A program made the position numbers and the translations under genes. Of a stretch of 64,000 nt of DNA, positions 17,919 to 26,376 are shown one piece after another. Source of the DNA: Pseudomonas extremorientalis (GTDB taxonomy: Bacteria; Pseudomonadota; Gammaproteobacteria; Pseudomonadales; Pseudomonadaceae). Position 1 is the stretch's first letter. Each line of letters opens with the position of its first letter. The DNA lies in NCBI RefSeq assembly GCF_001870465.1, contig NZ_MDGK01000031.1, forward strand, positions 124,001 to 188,000. Direction: 5' to 3'. A model generated the notes under the pieces. The model ran no database searches. It was not told the origin of the DNA and was given only the letters and a program-made list of their open reading frames with translations.

Positions 17919-18808
17919 GGTTTATTGCCCGTGACCACTTCCCGTGGGTCGGCGTGCACCAGCACTTCGGCACGCGGGTAGGCTTTGTGAATGGCATCGG
18001 CGGCCTGGTCGCTGATGCCGTGGGCCACTGACAGCGTCAATTCCCCCGGCAATTCCAAGTGCAACTGTACGAACCAGTGGCTGCCGGAAATCCGCGTGCG
18101 CAAATCATGGGCGCCCAACACTCCGGGCACACCACGGGCCAGTTCCAGCATGTGCTGGCTGACCTCCGGCGGCAGCTCCTCGTCCATCAGTACCGCAAAA
18201 CTTTCCCGGGCGATCTGGATCGCGCTCCACAAGATATAGGCGGCAATGCCCAGGCCGAACCAGGCGTCCACCTGATGGTAGCCAAACCCTGCCAGCACCA
18301 GCGCCACCAGGATGCTGCCGTTGAGCAGCAGGTCCGAGCGATAGTGCAGTGAGTCGGCGCGCACGGCGTTGGAGCCGGTTTCGCGGATCACCCGGTGTTG
18401 CAGCATCAACAAGGCCACGGTCAGGACCAGGGAAAACACAATCACGCCAATGCTCAGCCACGGTGCGCCGACCGGCTCCGGGTGTTGCAGGCGCTGGTAG
18501 GCCTGGAACGCGATCAACACCGCACTGACGCCGATGAATAGCGCCTGGGCCATGCCGGACAGCGACTCAGCCTTGCCATGCCCATAGCGGTGATCGTCAT
18601 CGGCCGGGCGCAGGGCGTAGTGCACCGCGAGCAAATTCAACAGCGAGGTCACGCCGTCCAACAGCGAATCGGTCAAGCCGGCGAGCATGCTCACCGAGCC
18701 GCTGAGCCACCAGGCGATGGCCTTGGTGATAATCAGCGCACAGGCCACGCCCACCGAAGCGCGGGTGGCCAGGCGCAAGAGCCTGGCGTGTTCGGGACTG
18801 CTGGTCAT
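17915..18808 (-). CDS. Cation diffusion facilitator (FieF-like metal efflux)
   Basis: A 297-residue CDF transporter exporting divalent metals (Zn, Fe, Co or Cd) by proton exchange. It has six predicted membrane spans; LAGLTDSLLDGVTSLLNLLAVHYAL gives the transmembrane-2 metal site (D-x3-D) and VRADSLHYRSDLLLNGSIL the transmembrane-5 site (H-x3-D). DDDHRYGHGKAE is the conserved loop and the C-terminal cytoplasmic domain ends HADPREVVTGNKP. The metal cannot be told from sequence alone. It lies 9 bp past the start-distal lipoprotein gene on the same strand? No: the lipoprotein (18818-19237) is just upstream on the minus strand with a 9-bp gap, so the two are probably co-transcribed. Confidence 0.92.
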   Translation of the reverse strand: MTSSPEHARLLRLATRASVGVACALIITKAIAWWLSGSVSMLAGLTDSLLDGVTSLLNLLAVHYALRPADDDHRYGHGKAESLSGMAQALFIGVSAVLIAFQAYQRLQHPEPVGAPWLSIGVIVFSLVLTVALLMLQHRVIRETGSNAVRADSLHYRSDLLLNGSILVALVLAGFGYHQVDAWFGLGIAAYILWSAIQIARESFAVLMDEELPPEVSQHMLELARGVPGVLGAHDLRTRISGSHWFVQLHLELPGELTLSVAHGISDQAADAIHKAYPRAEVLVHADPREVVTGNKP

Positions 18809-18817
18809 GGACGGTCC

Positions 18818-19237
18818 TTATGCGGCGGGTTGCAGGCCCAGGGACGCGAGTTGCTGCACACTCCCTTTGAACTGGATCATGCGCGGGTCGTCCAGCGGCA
18901 GGCTGCGGCCGGTTTCCTTCTGGATGATGCTTTGCAGCTTGGCATTGTCGACCTTGCCGTCGGCGCCAATGGCGTCGTGGAGTTTGGCCGGGTCGACCTG
19001 GGCAGTCTTGCCCGGTTCGAAATAGATGGCGCCGGTGGCGAAGTCCACGCCGAACGCGATCAGGCCGGGGATCACATAGAACAGCAGGCCCACGGCGTCG
19101 AGCACGGCAATGGTCGGGTCGATCTTGCCGTCTATCTGGCCACGGCGGTCGGGGTAGAAAATCGACCCGCAGGCGGTGAGTTGGCTCAGCAGGGTGACGG
19201 CGAGGACACCGCCGATGACACGGGAAGCGATACGCAT
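18818..19237 (-). CDS. Small outer-membrane-type lipoprotein of unknown function
   Basis: A 139-residue protein with a lipoprotein signal, MRIASRVIGGVLAVTLLSQLTACGS (lipobox LTAC). A hydrophobic segment LDAVGLLFYVIPGLIAFGVDF follows, then a soluble C-terminus (AKLHDAIGADGKVDNAKLQSIIQKETG). I do not recognise a functional domain. Similar short pseudomonad proteins sometimes carry a polynucleotide phosphorylase label, which nothing in this sequence supports. It is divergent from hrpB across 124 bp and directly upstream of the CDF gene, so a metal-related envelope role is possible but unproven. Confidence 0.8.
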   Translation of the reverse strand: MRIASRVIGGVLAVTLLSQLTACGSIFYPDRRGQIDGKIDPTIAVLDAVGLLFYVIPGLIAFGVDFATGAIYFEPGKTAQVDPAKLHDAIGADGKVDNAKLQSIIQKETGRSLPLDDPRMIQFKGSVQQLASLGLQPAA

Positions 19238-19361
19238 GGGGACTCTCCTGAACACGGTGGATACGCGACTATATAGCAACGGCCTTACAGCAATGGCCTT
19301 GAGACCATCGTCGGCATTCGGCAGTTCGCCGTTATACTCGCCGCTCTGCTTTGGAGCCAGT

Positions 19362-21872
19362 ATGAATTCGTTGCCGATCGATGAAGTTTTACCCGCGCTG
19401 CGTGACGCCTTGGCGAATCGCCATGAAGCCGTGTTGGAAGCACCGCCCGGCGCCGGTAAAACCACCCGTGTGCCTTTGGCGTTGTTGAACGAGCCCTGGC
19501 TGGCCGGGCAGACCATCCTCATGCTCGAACCCCGCCGCCTGGCCGCCCGTGCCGCGGCCGAGCGCCTGGCCAGCGAGCTGGGTGAAAAGGTCGGCGAAAC
19601 GGTCGGCTATCGCATCCGCCTGGACAGCAAAGTCGGCCCTGACACCCGTATCGAAGTGGTCACCGAAGGCATCCTCACCCGCCGTCTGCAGGACGACCCG
19701 GCGCTGGACGGTGTGGGCCTGTTGATCTTCGACGAGTTCCACGAGCGCAGCCTCGACGCCGACCTGGCGCTGGCCCTGAGCCTCAACGGCCGCGAACTGT
19801 TTCGCGATGAGCAACCGCTGAAGATCCTGCTGATGTCCGCCACTCTGGAAGGCGAGCGTCTGGCCAGCCTGCTGGATGACGCGCCGATCCTGCGCAGTGA
19901 AGGCCGCATGTTCCCGGTGCAGATGCGCTGGGGCCGCCCTTATCAGCCCGGTGAATTCATCGAACCGCGGGTGGTGCAAACCATCCTCGAAGCCCTGCAC
20001 GACGAAACCGGCAGCGTGCTGGTCTTCCTGCCAGGGCAGGCAGAAATTCGTCGGGTCCACCAGCAACTGGTCGACGTCCTCGGCGGGCGCCCCGATGTGC
20101 TGTTGTGTCCGCTGCATGGCGAGTTGGACCTCAACGCTCAACGCGCCGCCATCGACCCGGCGCCCGCCGGTAAACGCAAAGTCGTGCTGGCGACCAACAT
20201 TGCCGAGACCAGCCTCACCATTAACAGCGTGCGCGTGGTGATCGATGCCGGGCTGGCACGCGTACCGCGTTTCGACCCGGGCAGCGGCATGACTCGCCTC
20301 GACACCCAGCGCATCTCCCGCGCCAGCGCCACCCAGCGCGCCGGTCGGGCAGGGCGCCTTGAGCCGGGCGTGTGTTATCGCCTGTGGTCCGAAGACCAGC
20401 ATGAAGGCCTGGCCGCCTACGGCAGTGCGGAAATCCTCGCCGCCGACCTGGCTGGCCTGGCTCTGCAGCTGTCGCGCTGGGGCGTTACACCCAATCAATT
20501 GGTGTGGCTGGATGTGCCGCCGACCGCCGCGTATGCCCAGGCCCAGGATTTGCTGGTGCGCCTCGGTGCATTGAATGACGACGCACTCACCGCCCACGGC
20601 CAGAAAATGGCCGAACTGCCGGCCCACCCGCGTATCGCCCATCTGCTGTTGCGCGGGCAGGACCTGGGGCTGGCAAGCACCGCGTGCGATGTCGCCGCGC
20701 TGTTGGGCGAGCGCGATATCTTGCGCGGCGGCGGTGCGGACTTGCACAGTCGCCTGGCGCTGCTGTCCGGTGAAGAGCGCTCGCGCGGTACGCAAGGCGG
20801 CGTGCAACGGGCCAGGCAGTTGGCCCGGCAATACCGCGGCTATTTAAGAGCGCAGGCGACTCAAGCAGTGGCCGACCCCGATCATCCGCGCTGGCTCGGC
20901 GCCTTGCTGGCACTGGCCTACCCGGACCGCGTCGCCCAGCAACGTCGCCCAGGCGGTGCCGAGTACCGCCTGGCCAACGGCCGCGCGGCGCTGTTCGCCG
21001 AGGCCGATAGCCTGATGAAACAACCCTGGCTGGTCATCGCCGACCTGGGCAGCCGCCAGGGCCAGCGTGAAGAGCGCATCTACCTGGCGGCGGATTTTGA
21101 CCCGGCGCTGTTCGACACGGTGCTTGCCGAACAAGTGCGCAACGTCGATCAACTCGACTGGGACGAGCGCGAAGGCGTGCTGCGCGCCGAGCGCCAACGC
21201 AAAGTTGGTGAGTTAGTGCTCAGCCGCGAACCCCTCACCGGCCTCGATGAGTCCGCGCGCAGTCAGGCACTGGTCAACCTGGTGCGTCGCAAAGGCCTGG
21301 AACTGCTGCCGTGGACGCCGGAACTGCGCCAATGGCAGGCCCGCGTCATGCTGCTGCGCCACCTTGACGCCGGCAAAACCAGTGAATGGCCGGATATCAG
21401 CGACAGTGCCTTGCTCGCCAGCCTCGAACACTGGCTGATGCCCTACCTGGGCAAAGTGTCGCGCCTGAGTCATTTCGCCAACCTGGATATCTCCAGTTTC
21501 CTGCACAACCTGCTGCCGTGGCCGCTGCCCCAGCGTCTCGATGAACTGGCGCCGCAGCATGTGAAAGTGCCGTCGGGCTCGTCGGTGCGGCTGGACTACA
21601 GCGAACAGCCACCGATCCTCGCGGTGCGCTTGCAGGAGTTGTTCGGGCTGGCCGACACCCCGCGCATTGCCGGTGGGCGCCAGGTGGTGAAGCTGCACCT
21701 GCTGTCCCCAGCGCGACGGCCGGTGCAGGTCACCCAGGATCTGGCGAACTTCTGGCGCAGCACCTACGCCGAGGTGAAGAAGGATCTGAAGGGGCGCTAC
21801 CCCAAGCATTACTGGCCGGATGATCCGTTGGTGGCCGAGGCAACGGCGCGGATCAAGCCCCGCAAGTCGTAA
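19362..21872 (+). CDS. hrpB: ATP-dependent helicase HrpB
   Basis: DEAH/RHA-family helicase, 836 residues from MNSLPIDEVLPALRDAL, the normal HrpB size. Motifs in order: APPGAGKTT (I), MLEPRRLAARAAAER (Ia), FDEFHERSLD (II, with the DEFH form), LMSATLEG (III), VLATNIAETSLTI (V) and SRASATQRAGRAGR (VI). A long HrpB-type C-terminal domain ends KGRYPKHYWPDDPLVAEATARIKPRKS. HrpB is non-essential and its RNA substrate is unclear; in some species it acts on specific mRNAs or fimbrial transcripts. It stands alone and is followed by a REP pair. Confidence 0.95.
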   Translation: MNSLPIDEVLPALRDALANRHEAVLEAPPGAGKTTRVPLALLNEPWLAGQTILMLEPRRLAARAAAERLASELGEKVGETVGYRIRLDSKVGPDTRIEVVTEGILTRRLQDDPALDGVGLLIFDEFHERSLDADLALALSLNGRELFRDEQPLKILLMSATLEGERLASLLDDAPILRSEGRMFPVQMRWGRPYQPGEFIEPRVVQTILEALHDETGSVLVFLPGQAEIRRVHQQLVDVLGGRPDVLLCPLHGELDLNAQRAAIDPAPAGKRKVVLATNIAETSLTINSVRVVIDAGLARVPRFDPGSGMTRLDTQRISRASATQRAGRAGRLEPGVCYRLWSEDQHEGLAAYGSAEILAADLAGLALQLSRWGVTPNQLVWLDVPPTAAYAQAQDLLVRLGALNDDALTAHGQKMAELPAHPRIAHLLLRGQDLGLASTACDVAALLGERDILRGGGADLHSRLALLSGEERSRGTQGGVQRARQLARQYRGYLRAQATQAVADPDHPRWLGALLALAYPDRVAQQRRPGGAEYRLANGRAALFAEADSLMKQPWLVIADLGSRQGQREERIYLAADFDPALFDTVLAEQVRNVDQLDWDEREGVLRAERQRKVGELVLSREPLTGLDESARSQALVNLVRRKGLELLPWTPELRQWQARVMLLRHLDAGKTSEWPDISDSALLASLEHWLMPYLGKVSRLSHFANLDISSFLHNLLPWPLPQRLDELAPQHVKVPSGSSVRLDYSEQPPILAVRLQELFGLADTPRIAGGRQVVKLHLLSPARRPVQVTQDLANFWRSTYAEVKKDLKGRYPKHYWPDDPLVAEATARIKPRKS

Positions 21873-21888
21873 CACCACAGGCTCCAAA

Positions 21889-21977
21889 TGTGGGAGGGGG
21901 CTTGCCCCCGATAGCGTTCTGTCAGCTAGAGAGGTATTGGCTGGCACACTGTAATCGGGGGCAAGCCCCCTCCCACA
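21889..21977. repeat. REP pair (BIME) at the hrpB/EEP convergent junction
   Basis: Consensus arms TGTGGGAGGGGGCTTGCC and GGCAAGCCCCCTCCCACA around a 40-bp core. It fills the whole 122-bp gap between two converging genes and could serve as a bidirectional transcription barrier. Confidence 0.92.
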
Positions 21978-21994
21978 TGGGCTTGTGTTGTTGG

Positions 21995-23083
21995 TTATGG
22001 CGCGGGGGGGAGCAGGAACCGGGCGATCACGGGCAGGTGGTTGGAAATGCGCAAGGTATCTTCCTGCCGCACTTTCGCTTCGACCCGCTTGATCTGCGGG
22101 CTGTAGAACAGGTAATCCAGTGTTCGGTCCGGCCCTTCCACACTGGGGTCGTTGGGGAAGTGGGTCAGCCACTTCTCACGGTCGATGCCGCTGGATTGGC
22201 TGTTGCTCGGGACCATCGGGTATTTGTCCCACAGCAGATGCAGCTCGCTGTCCGGCGAATACTGCCCGCGCTTGCCGGCGTCCAGGCGCAGGAATTGGCC
22301 CAGGGGCAGCAGGTTGAAATCCCCGCCGATCAGCCAGGGCGTGCCGCGCCCTTCGAATTTATCCAGCAGCTTGACCGTGGTCTGTACTTGTTCCAATACC
22401 GCGCTGCGCCCTGGGGCGTCACCGTCCAGGCGCGTGTTGAGCACCGCCAGTTGGCCGCCGTCGCTCAGGGGCAGGTAAGTCAGCAGCAAGGCCGGCTTGG
22501 GCTGGAACTGGCGGCTGAGGATGTTGGCCTCGGACGCCGGCAATTGCAGGCGTTCGGCGTGTTCGATCTGATAGCGGCTGAGTGTCGCGAGCTTGCGGCC
22601 GACGCTGCCGAAGATATGCCAATCGGGCACGAAGTCGGCTTTCCAGTCGAAGGCCTGGGCGCTGCATGGGTACAGGTCGACCAGGCGTTCTTGCAGCAGG
22701 GCCAGTTGGTCCTGATAGTGGGAAGGCTTGGCGTTTTCGTCGAGCTCCTGCAAGAGCAGGATGTCGGGTTGTTCGTCGCGGATCACCCGCGCCACTTCGT
22801 CAAGGCTGGCGGCCATGTCTTCCACGGTAGGCCGATCATCCGGGCCGCTGCCATCGGCCGTGTCGTACCAGAACACGTAGTTCTTGCCGGCAAGGTATTG
22901 CACGTTCCAGGTCATGACCTTGAGCGCCTGCCCCGGCAGCAGCGTGGGCGCAGGGGGCGCAACGCAACTCACCGGCAGGGTTTCCTTGGGCTCGGGACGC
23001 CAGGTCAGGCTGTAGACCATGGCTGCAAACAGCCCCGCGATGATCAGCAGGCTCAGCAAGGTGATGCGCAATAAACGGGTCAT
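21995..23083 (-). CDS. Membrane-anchored endonuclease/exonuclease/phosphatase family protein
   Basis: A 362-residue protein starting MTRLLRITLLSLLIIAGLFAAMVYSLTW, an uncleaved anchor or signal. The EEP catalytic motifs are present in order: MTWNVQYLAG (Asn), LLLQELDEN (metal-binding Glu), WLIGGDFNLLPLG (Asp-x-Asn), DRTLDYLFYSP and ISNHLPVIARF (Asp/His pair with His seen). This fold covers nucleases, phosphodiesterases and sphingomyelinases, and the periplasmic placement argues for an extracytoplasmic phosphoester. The substrate is unknown. 40 bp separate it from the YciC-like gene. Confidence 0.88.
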   Translation of the reverse strand: MTRLLRITLLSLLIIAGLFAAMVYSLTWRPEPKETLPVSCVAPPAPTLLPGQALKVMTWNVQYLAGKNYVFWYDTADGSGPDDRPTVEDMAASLDEVARVIRDEQPDILLLQELDENAKPSHYQDQLALLQERLVDLYPCSAQAFDWKADFVPDWHIFGSVGRKLATLSRYQIEHAERLQLPASEANILSRQFQPKPALLLTYLPLSDGGQLAVLNTRLDGDAPGRSAVLEQVQTTVKLLDKFEGRGTPWLIGGDFNLLPLGQFLRLDAGKRGQYSPDSELHLLWDKYPMVPSNSQSSGIDREKWLTHFPNDPSVEGPDRTLDYLFYSPQIKRVEAKVRQEDTLRISNHLPVIARFLLPPAP

Positions 23084-23123
23084 CGGCTCGGCTTATAGCG
23101 TTTCAGAAGTGGCACGGAGCATA

Positions 23124-23792
23124 TCACCGCGCGTCGGCATCGCCACCGATCAGCATGAATAAACGGAACAGTACCACGCTGGTAAACAGCTGCAGGAAGC
23201 TGTGGGCGCTGTCCAGTAACAGGCCCAGCAGCGGCGCGGGCTCGGGGTAGGCCGCTACGCTGGCGCCCTTGAGCAGCCACAACGGCGTCATCACACACAG
23301 CAGGCACACCAGGATCCGCCAGAAATGCCCACGGCTCAGGCGGAAACTTTCCTTCATCGCCTCCAGCGCTGGCATGCCGCGCAGCACCAGCAGGTACTCG
23401 GCAAACGCCAGCACCACCATCAGCCACAGCCCCGGCAGGAAATACAGCGACAGCCCCAGCAGGATCAGCAGTGTGCTCATGGCCGTCAGCAGGGCAAAGC
23501 GCGGCCACAGGGTCAGGGCCATGGCCCAGACATCCTTGGTGCGCGGCGACTCGCCACGGGTGCGGGCATCCAGAAACAGGATCAAGGCCCCGGTGTACAG
23601 CGGGTACACCAGCAACCCCACCACCACGCTGTAGCCGGGGAATGCATCCTCGCCCACCACGTGATTCAGCACCTGTTGCAGCAGGGCTTCGAAAATCACC
23701 AACGGCAAGCACAACTGGACGATGGCGCCCAGGTTGCGTTGGGTGAAACGGAAGGAGTCGCGCAGCACGTCTAACGGATTCATCAAGTTCAT
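23124..23792 (-). CDS. YciC-like inner-membrane protein (UPF0259)
   Basis: A 222-residue protein, MNLMNPLDVLRDSFRFTQRNLGAIVQLCL, with about six hydrophobic spans. It matches the YciC/UPF0259 family of inner-membrane proteins. E. coli YciC has been connected to envelope stress, but the biochemical role is unknown. The MPALEAMKESFRLSRGHFWRIL segment repeats the DSFRF-type helix seen at the N-terminus, suggesting internal duplication. Start: an upstream in-frame start would extend it, but this ATG matches the family. It is probably transcribed with the EEP gene. Confidence 0.86.
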   Translation of the reverse strand: MNLMNPLDVLRDSFRFTQRNLGAIVQLCLPLVIFEALLQQVLNHVVGEDAFPGYSVVVGLLVYPLYTGALILFLDARTRGESPRTKDVWAMALTLWPRFALLTAMSTLLILLGLSLYFLPGLWLMVVLAFAEYLLVLRGMPALEAMKESFRLSRGHFWRILVCLLCVMTPLWLLKGASVAAYPEPAPLLGLLLDSAHSFLQLFTSVVLFRLFMLIGGDADAR

Positions 23793-23958
23793 CGCAGGCC
23801 TGAAAGCAAGGGCAACACTTTAACCGATCATCACCGGCGGTGAGCAAACGTAAACCTTGAGTAAAGACCATTGAAACAACTCGTAACACCCCCATAACTA
23901 GAGCGGCGCCTGATGACAGGCACACCACGATTTCTACCGGCAATCTAACGAGGTCGCC

Positions 23959-24696
23959 ATGAACAGCGAAGAGCAAACCCTGATCGATGGACTGTTTTCA
24001 CGGTTGCAACAAGCCGAAACGGACTCAGCCCCCCGCGACGCCCAGGCCGAAGCGCGGATCAAGGAGCACATGACGCGCCAACCGGCGGCCGGGTACTACA
24101 TGACCCAGTCGATCCTGGTGCAGGAACATGCGCTCAAGAGCCTCGACGCGCAGAACAAGCAGCAGGCGCAGCAGATCCAGCAATTGCAGGATGAACTGCA
24201 GAGGGCCAAATCCGCGCAGCCTGCTCCGGCGAGCAGCGGCGGTTTCCTGTCGAGCATCTTTGGCGGCGGTGGTTCCCGTGATCAGCAGCCGGCTCAAAGT
24301 GCACCGCCTTCTTCTGGTGGCGGCTGGCGCGAACCGGCGCGGCCTGGGTTCAGCCAACCTGCCCCGCAGCAGAATTATCAACAGCCTGCTCCAGCCGCTC
24401 CGGTGGGCAGCGGCTTCCTTGGCGGCGCGATGAAAACCGCAGCCGGCGTGGCCGGTGGTGTATTGCTGGCCGAAGGCATCAGCAGCCTGTTCAACCACAA
24501 TTCGCAACAGCCGCAAGTCGTGGAAGAAATCATTCGTGAGGAGCCAGCGCCTGCCAGTGACAACGGCAACTGGGGCAATGATGACCAGAAGTACGCCGGC
24601 AACGACAGCTGGGGCAGCAACAATTCGGACAGCTTTGCCGACAGCGATTATTCCGACGATTCTTCCTCCTTCGGCGACGACGATTCCTTCGTCTGA
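23959..24696 (+). CDS. DUF2076 family protein
   Basis: A 245-residue protein. The N-terminus MNSEEQTLIDGLFSRLQQAE leads into a coiled coil (HALKSLDAQNKQQAQQIQQL, about residues 55-90), then a Gly/Pro/Gln-rich linker, a hydrophobic glycine-rich segment (GGAMKTAAGVAGGVLLAEGI) and a very acidic Ser/Asp/Asn tail ending SFGDDDSFV. This is the DUF2076 plan; the function is unknown, possibly periplasmic or ligand-binding. A clear ribosome site (AACGAGG) precedes the ATG, and a strong terminator follows. It appears monocistronic. Confidence 0.88.
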   Translation: MNSEEQTLIDGLFSRLQQAETDSAPRDAQAEARIKEHMTRQPAAGYYMTQSILVQEHALKSLDAQNKQQAQQIQQLQDELQRAKSAQPAPASSGGFLSSIFGGGGSRDQQPAQSAPPSSGGGWREPARPGFSQPAPQQNYQQPAPAAPVGSGFLGGAMKTAAGVAGGVLLAEGISSLFNHNSQQPQVVEEIIREEPAPASDNGNWGNDDQKYAGNDSWGSNNSDSFADSDYSDDSSSFGDDDSFV

Positions 24697-24707
24697 CCTA
24701 CCTTGGC

Positions 24708-24739
24708 CCGGGGCGCTGCGTCGCCCCGGTCTGATTTTT
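24708..24739 (+). terminator. Intrinsic terminator after the DUF2076 gene
   Basis: CCGGGGCG and CGCCCCGG form a perfect 8-bp stem with a CTGCGT loop, followed by TCTGATTTTT, starting 12 bp past the stop codon. Confidence 0.88.
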
Positions 24740-24814
24740 CCCGGCAACCCTCTCGCGGCTGGCATACTTGCACCCTTTCCGGGCCCTGGCGCCTGGCTGT
24801 CATGAGGAAGTGCG

Positions 24815-25291
24815 GTGAAGAAAATTGCAGTGTTCGCCGATGTGCAAAACCTCTACTACACCGTCCGCCAGGCCTATGGTTGCCACTTCAACTACGCCGC
24901 GCTGTGGGCTGACATCAGCGCGCGCGGGCAGATCGTCGAGGCGTACGCCTATGCCATCGACCGTGGCGACAGCAAGCAGCAGCAATTCCAGCAGATCCTG
25001 CGCAACCTGGGCTTCACGGTAAAACTCAAGCCCTACATCCAGCGCAGCGACGGCTCGGCCAAGGGCGACTGGGACGTGGGCATCACCCTCGACATCATGG
25101 ACGCCGCCGACCACGTCGATGAAATTGTGCTGGCCTCCGGCGACGGTGATTTCGACATGCTGCTCGACCGGGTTATCCACAAGCATGGCGTCGAGGCCGT
25201 GGCCTATGGCGTACCGGGGCTGACGGCCAATTCATTGATACGCGCCGCCAGCCGCTACGTGCCGATCGAAGGCGCTTTGTTGCTTAAATAG
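24815..25291 (+). CDS. NYN-domain (LabA/PIN-like) RNase-like protein
   Basis: A 158-residue protein with a GTG start after GAGGAAG. The NYN fold is marked by FADVQNLYYTVRQ (first Asp), KGDWDVGITLDIM and VLASGDGDFDMLLDRV, which supply the conserved acidic metal-binding residues, then VEAVAYGV and SLIRAASRYVPIE. NYN proteins are PIN-related, probably RNA-cleaving enzymes. It is followed after 25 bp by a 3'-5' exonuclease gene, so the two are likely a bicistron that handles nucleic acids in succession. Small, complete and single-domain, lacking the C-terminal OST-HTH of some relatives. Confidence 0.87.
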   Translation: MKKIAVFADVQNLYYTVRQAYGCHFNYAALWADISARGQIVEAYAYAIDRGDSKQQQFQQILRNLGFTVKLKPYIQRSDGSAKGDWDVGITLDIMDAADHVDEIVLASGDGDFDMLLDRVIHKHGVEAVAYGVPGLTANSLIRAASRYVPIEGALLLK

Positions 25292-25316
25292 ATCTTCAGA
25301 TGGAGTTGGAACAGGT

Positions 25317-25928
25317 TTGGAACGTATAGCGGTCATCGACTTTGAAACCACCGGCATCACCCCGAGCAGCCGTTGCCGGGCCACGGAAATCGCGGTGGTC
25401 ATCCTTGAGCGTGGCCAGATCGTGGACCGCTACCAGAGCCTGATGAAAACCGGCGTGCACGTGCCGGCGTTCATCGAACAACTCACCGGCATCAGCAACG
25501 CCATGCTGCGCAGCGCGCCGCCGGCGGAGCGGGTGATGAACGAGGTCAATGAGTTCGTCGGGACTATGCCGCTGATGGCGCACAACGCTGCGTTCGACCA
25601 GAAGTTCTGGGATTACGAATTGGGCTTGATCCGCCGCACGCGTTTGCAGAAGTTTGCGTGTTCTCTGTTATTGGCGCGACGCCTGATGCCGTCGGCGCCA
25701 AACCATAAGCTCGGCACGTTGAACGCCTTCGCTCAACTGCCCCACACCGGCCAGGCTCACCGGGCGCTGGCGGATGCGGAGATGGCGGCCAACCTCACGG
25801 CGCACCTGGCTCAGGAGCTGCGCCGTACCCACGGCCTGCGCGAACTGTCCCACGACCTGCTGTGCACCTTGCAGAAAGTGCCGGCGGCGAAGATCAATGA
25901 GCACTTGAAGAAGCATCGCGGGTTCTGA
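25317..25928 (+). CDS. DnaQ-like 3'-5' exonuclease (DEDDh)
   Basis: A 203-residue exonuclease with all three Exo motifs: VIDFETTGITP (Asp and Glu), MAHNAAFDQKFWDYEL (Asp) and TGQAHRALADAEMAANL (His and Asp), the DEDDh type. It is a stand-alone domain with no polymerase or UvrC partner, so RNase T/ExoX-like roles are possible. TTG is the only start in frame near the first motif (product LERIAVIDFE, read as Met); an ATG at 25300 is out of frame and quickly stops. It follows the NYN gene by 25 bp. Confidence 0.87.
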   Translation: MERIAVIDFETTGITPSSRCRATEIAVVILERGQIVDRYQSLMKTGVHVPAFIEQLTGISNAMLRSAPPAERVMNEVNEFVGTMPLMAHNAAFDQKFWDYELGLIRRTRLQKFACSLLLARRLMPSAPNHKLGTLNAFAQLPHTGQAHRALADAEMAANLTAHLAQELRRTHGLRELSHDLLCTLQKVPAAKINEHLKKHRGF

Positions 25929-25976
25929 CCTCGCCACACGCTCCAGAACACTGGGCTCTGAATGTGAAACTCAACA

Positions 25977-26064
25977 TGTGGGAGGGGGCTTGCCCGCGAT
26001 AGCGGTCTGACAGCTACAGGTGTATTGGCTGACACACTGCCATCGGGGCAAGCCCCCTCCCACA
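25977..26064. repeat. REP pair (BIME), slightly decayed, at a convergent junction
   Basis: Left arm GTGGGAGGGGGCTTGCCCGCGAT has a G for C, and the right arm CATCGGGGCAAGCCCCCTCCCACA lacks one G. Both changes interrupt pairing only locally. It lies between the converging exonuclease and DUF6124 genes. Confidence 0.9.
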
Positions 26065-26079
26065 TGGGTTCTGCGGTGT

Positions 26080-26376
26080 TTAGCGAGGCTGCACACAGGC
26101 CAACGCCCGATCCACTACACCCTTGGCCATCTCTACTAAATGCATCACGGCCCGCTGTTGCGCCTTCATCGCTTCACTCGACGCGTGCGCCGTCTCCACC
26201 GCGCAATGCAGCAAATCCGCCGCATGGGCCAGGGCCTCTTCGAAACTCAGGTTGTCGTTCGGGGTGAAGGTGGGCGCATCCGGGGCGGACGCTTTGAGGT
26301 AGTAGTCGATGGCGCGGCGGTTGAGCAGGGCGTCTTCGCTGAGGAAGCATGGTGGGTCGGGGATTACTTTGACCAT
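26080..26376 (-). CDS. DUF6124 family small protein
   Basis: A 98-residue protein starting MVKVIPDPPCFLSEDALLNRRAIDYYL. The central NDNLSFEEALAHAADLLHCAVETAH and the C-terminal AQQRAVMHLVEMAKGVVD helices fit the Pseudomonas-restricted DUF6124 (formerly DUF3077) family, often present in several copies per genome. The role is unknown. The start follows a GGAGTG ribosome site on the minus strand. The DNA upstream (26377-26977) has no gene, so the promoter and any long leader should be there. Confidence 0.8.
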   Translation of the reverse strand: MVKVIPDPPCFLSEDALLNRRAIDYYLKASAPDAPTFTPNDNLSFEEALAHAADLLHCAVETAHASSEAMKAQQRAVMHLVEMAKGVVDRALACVQPR

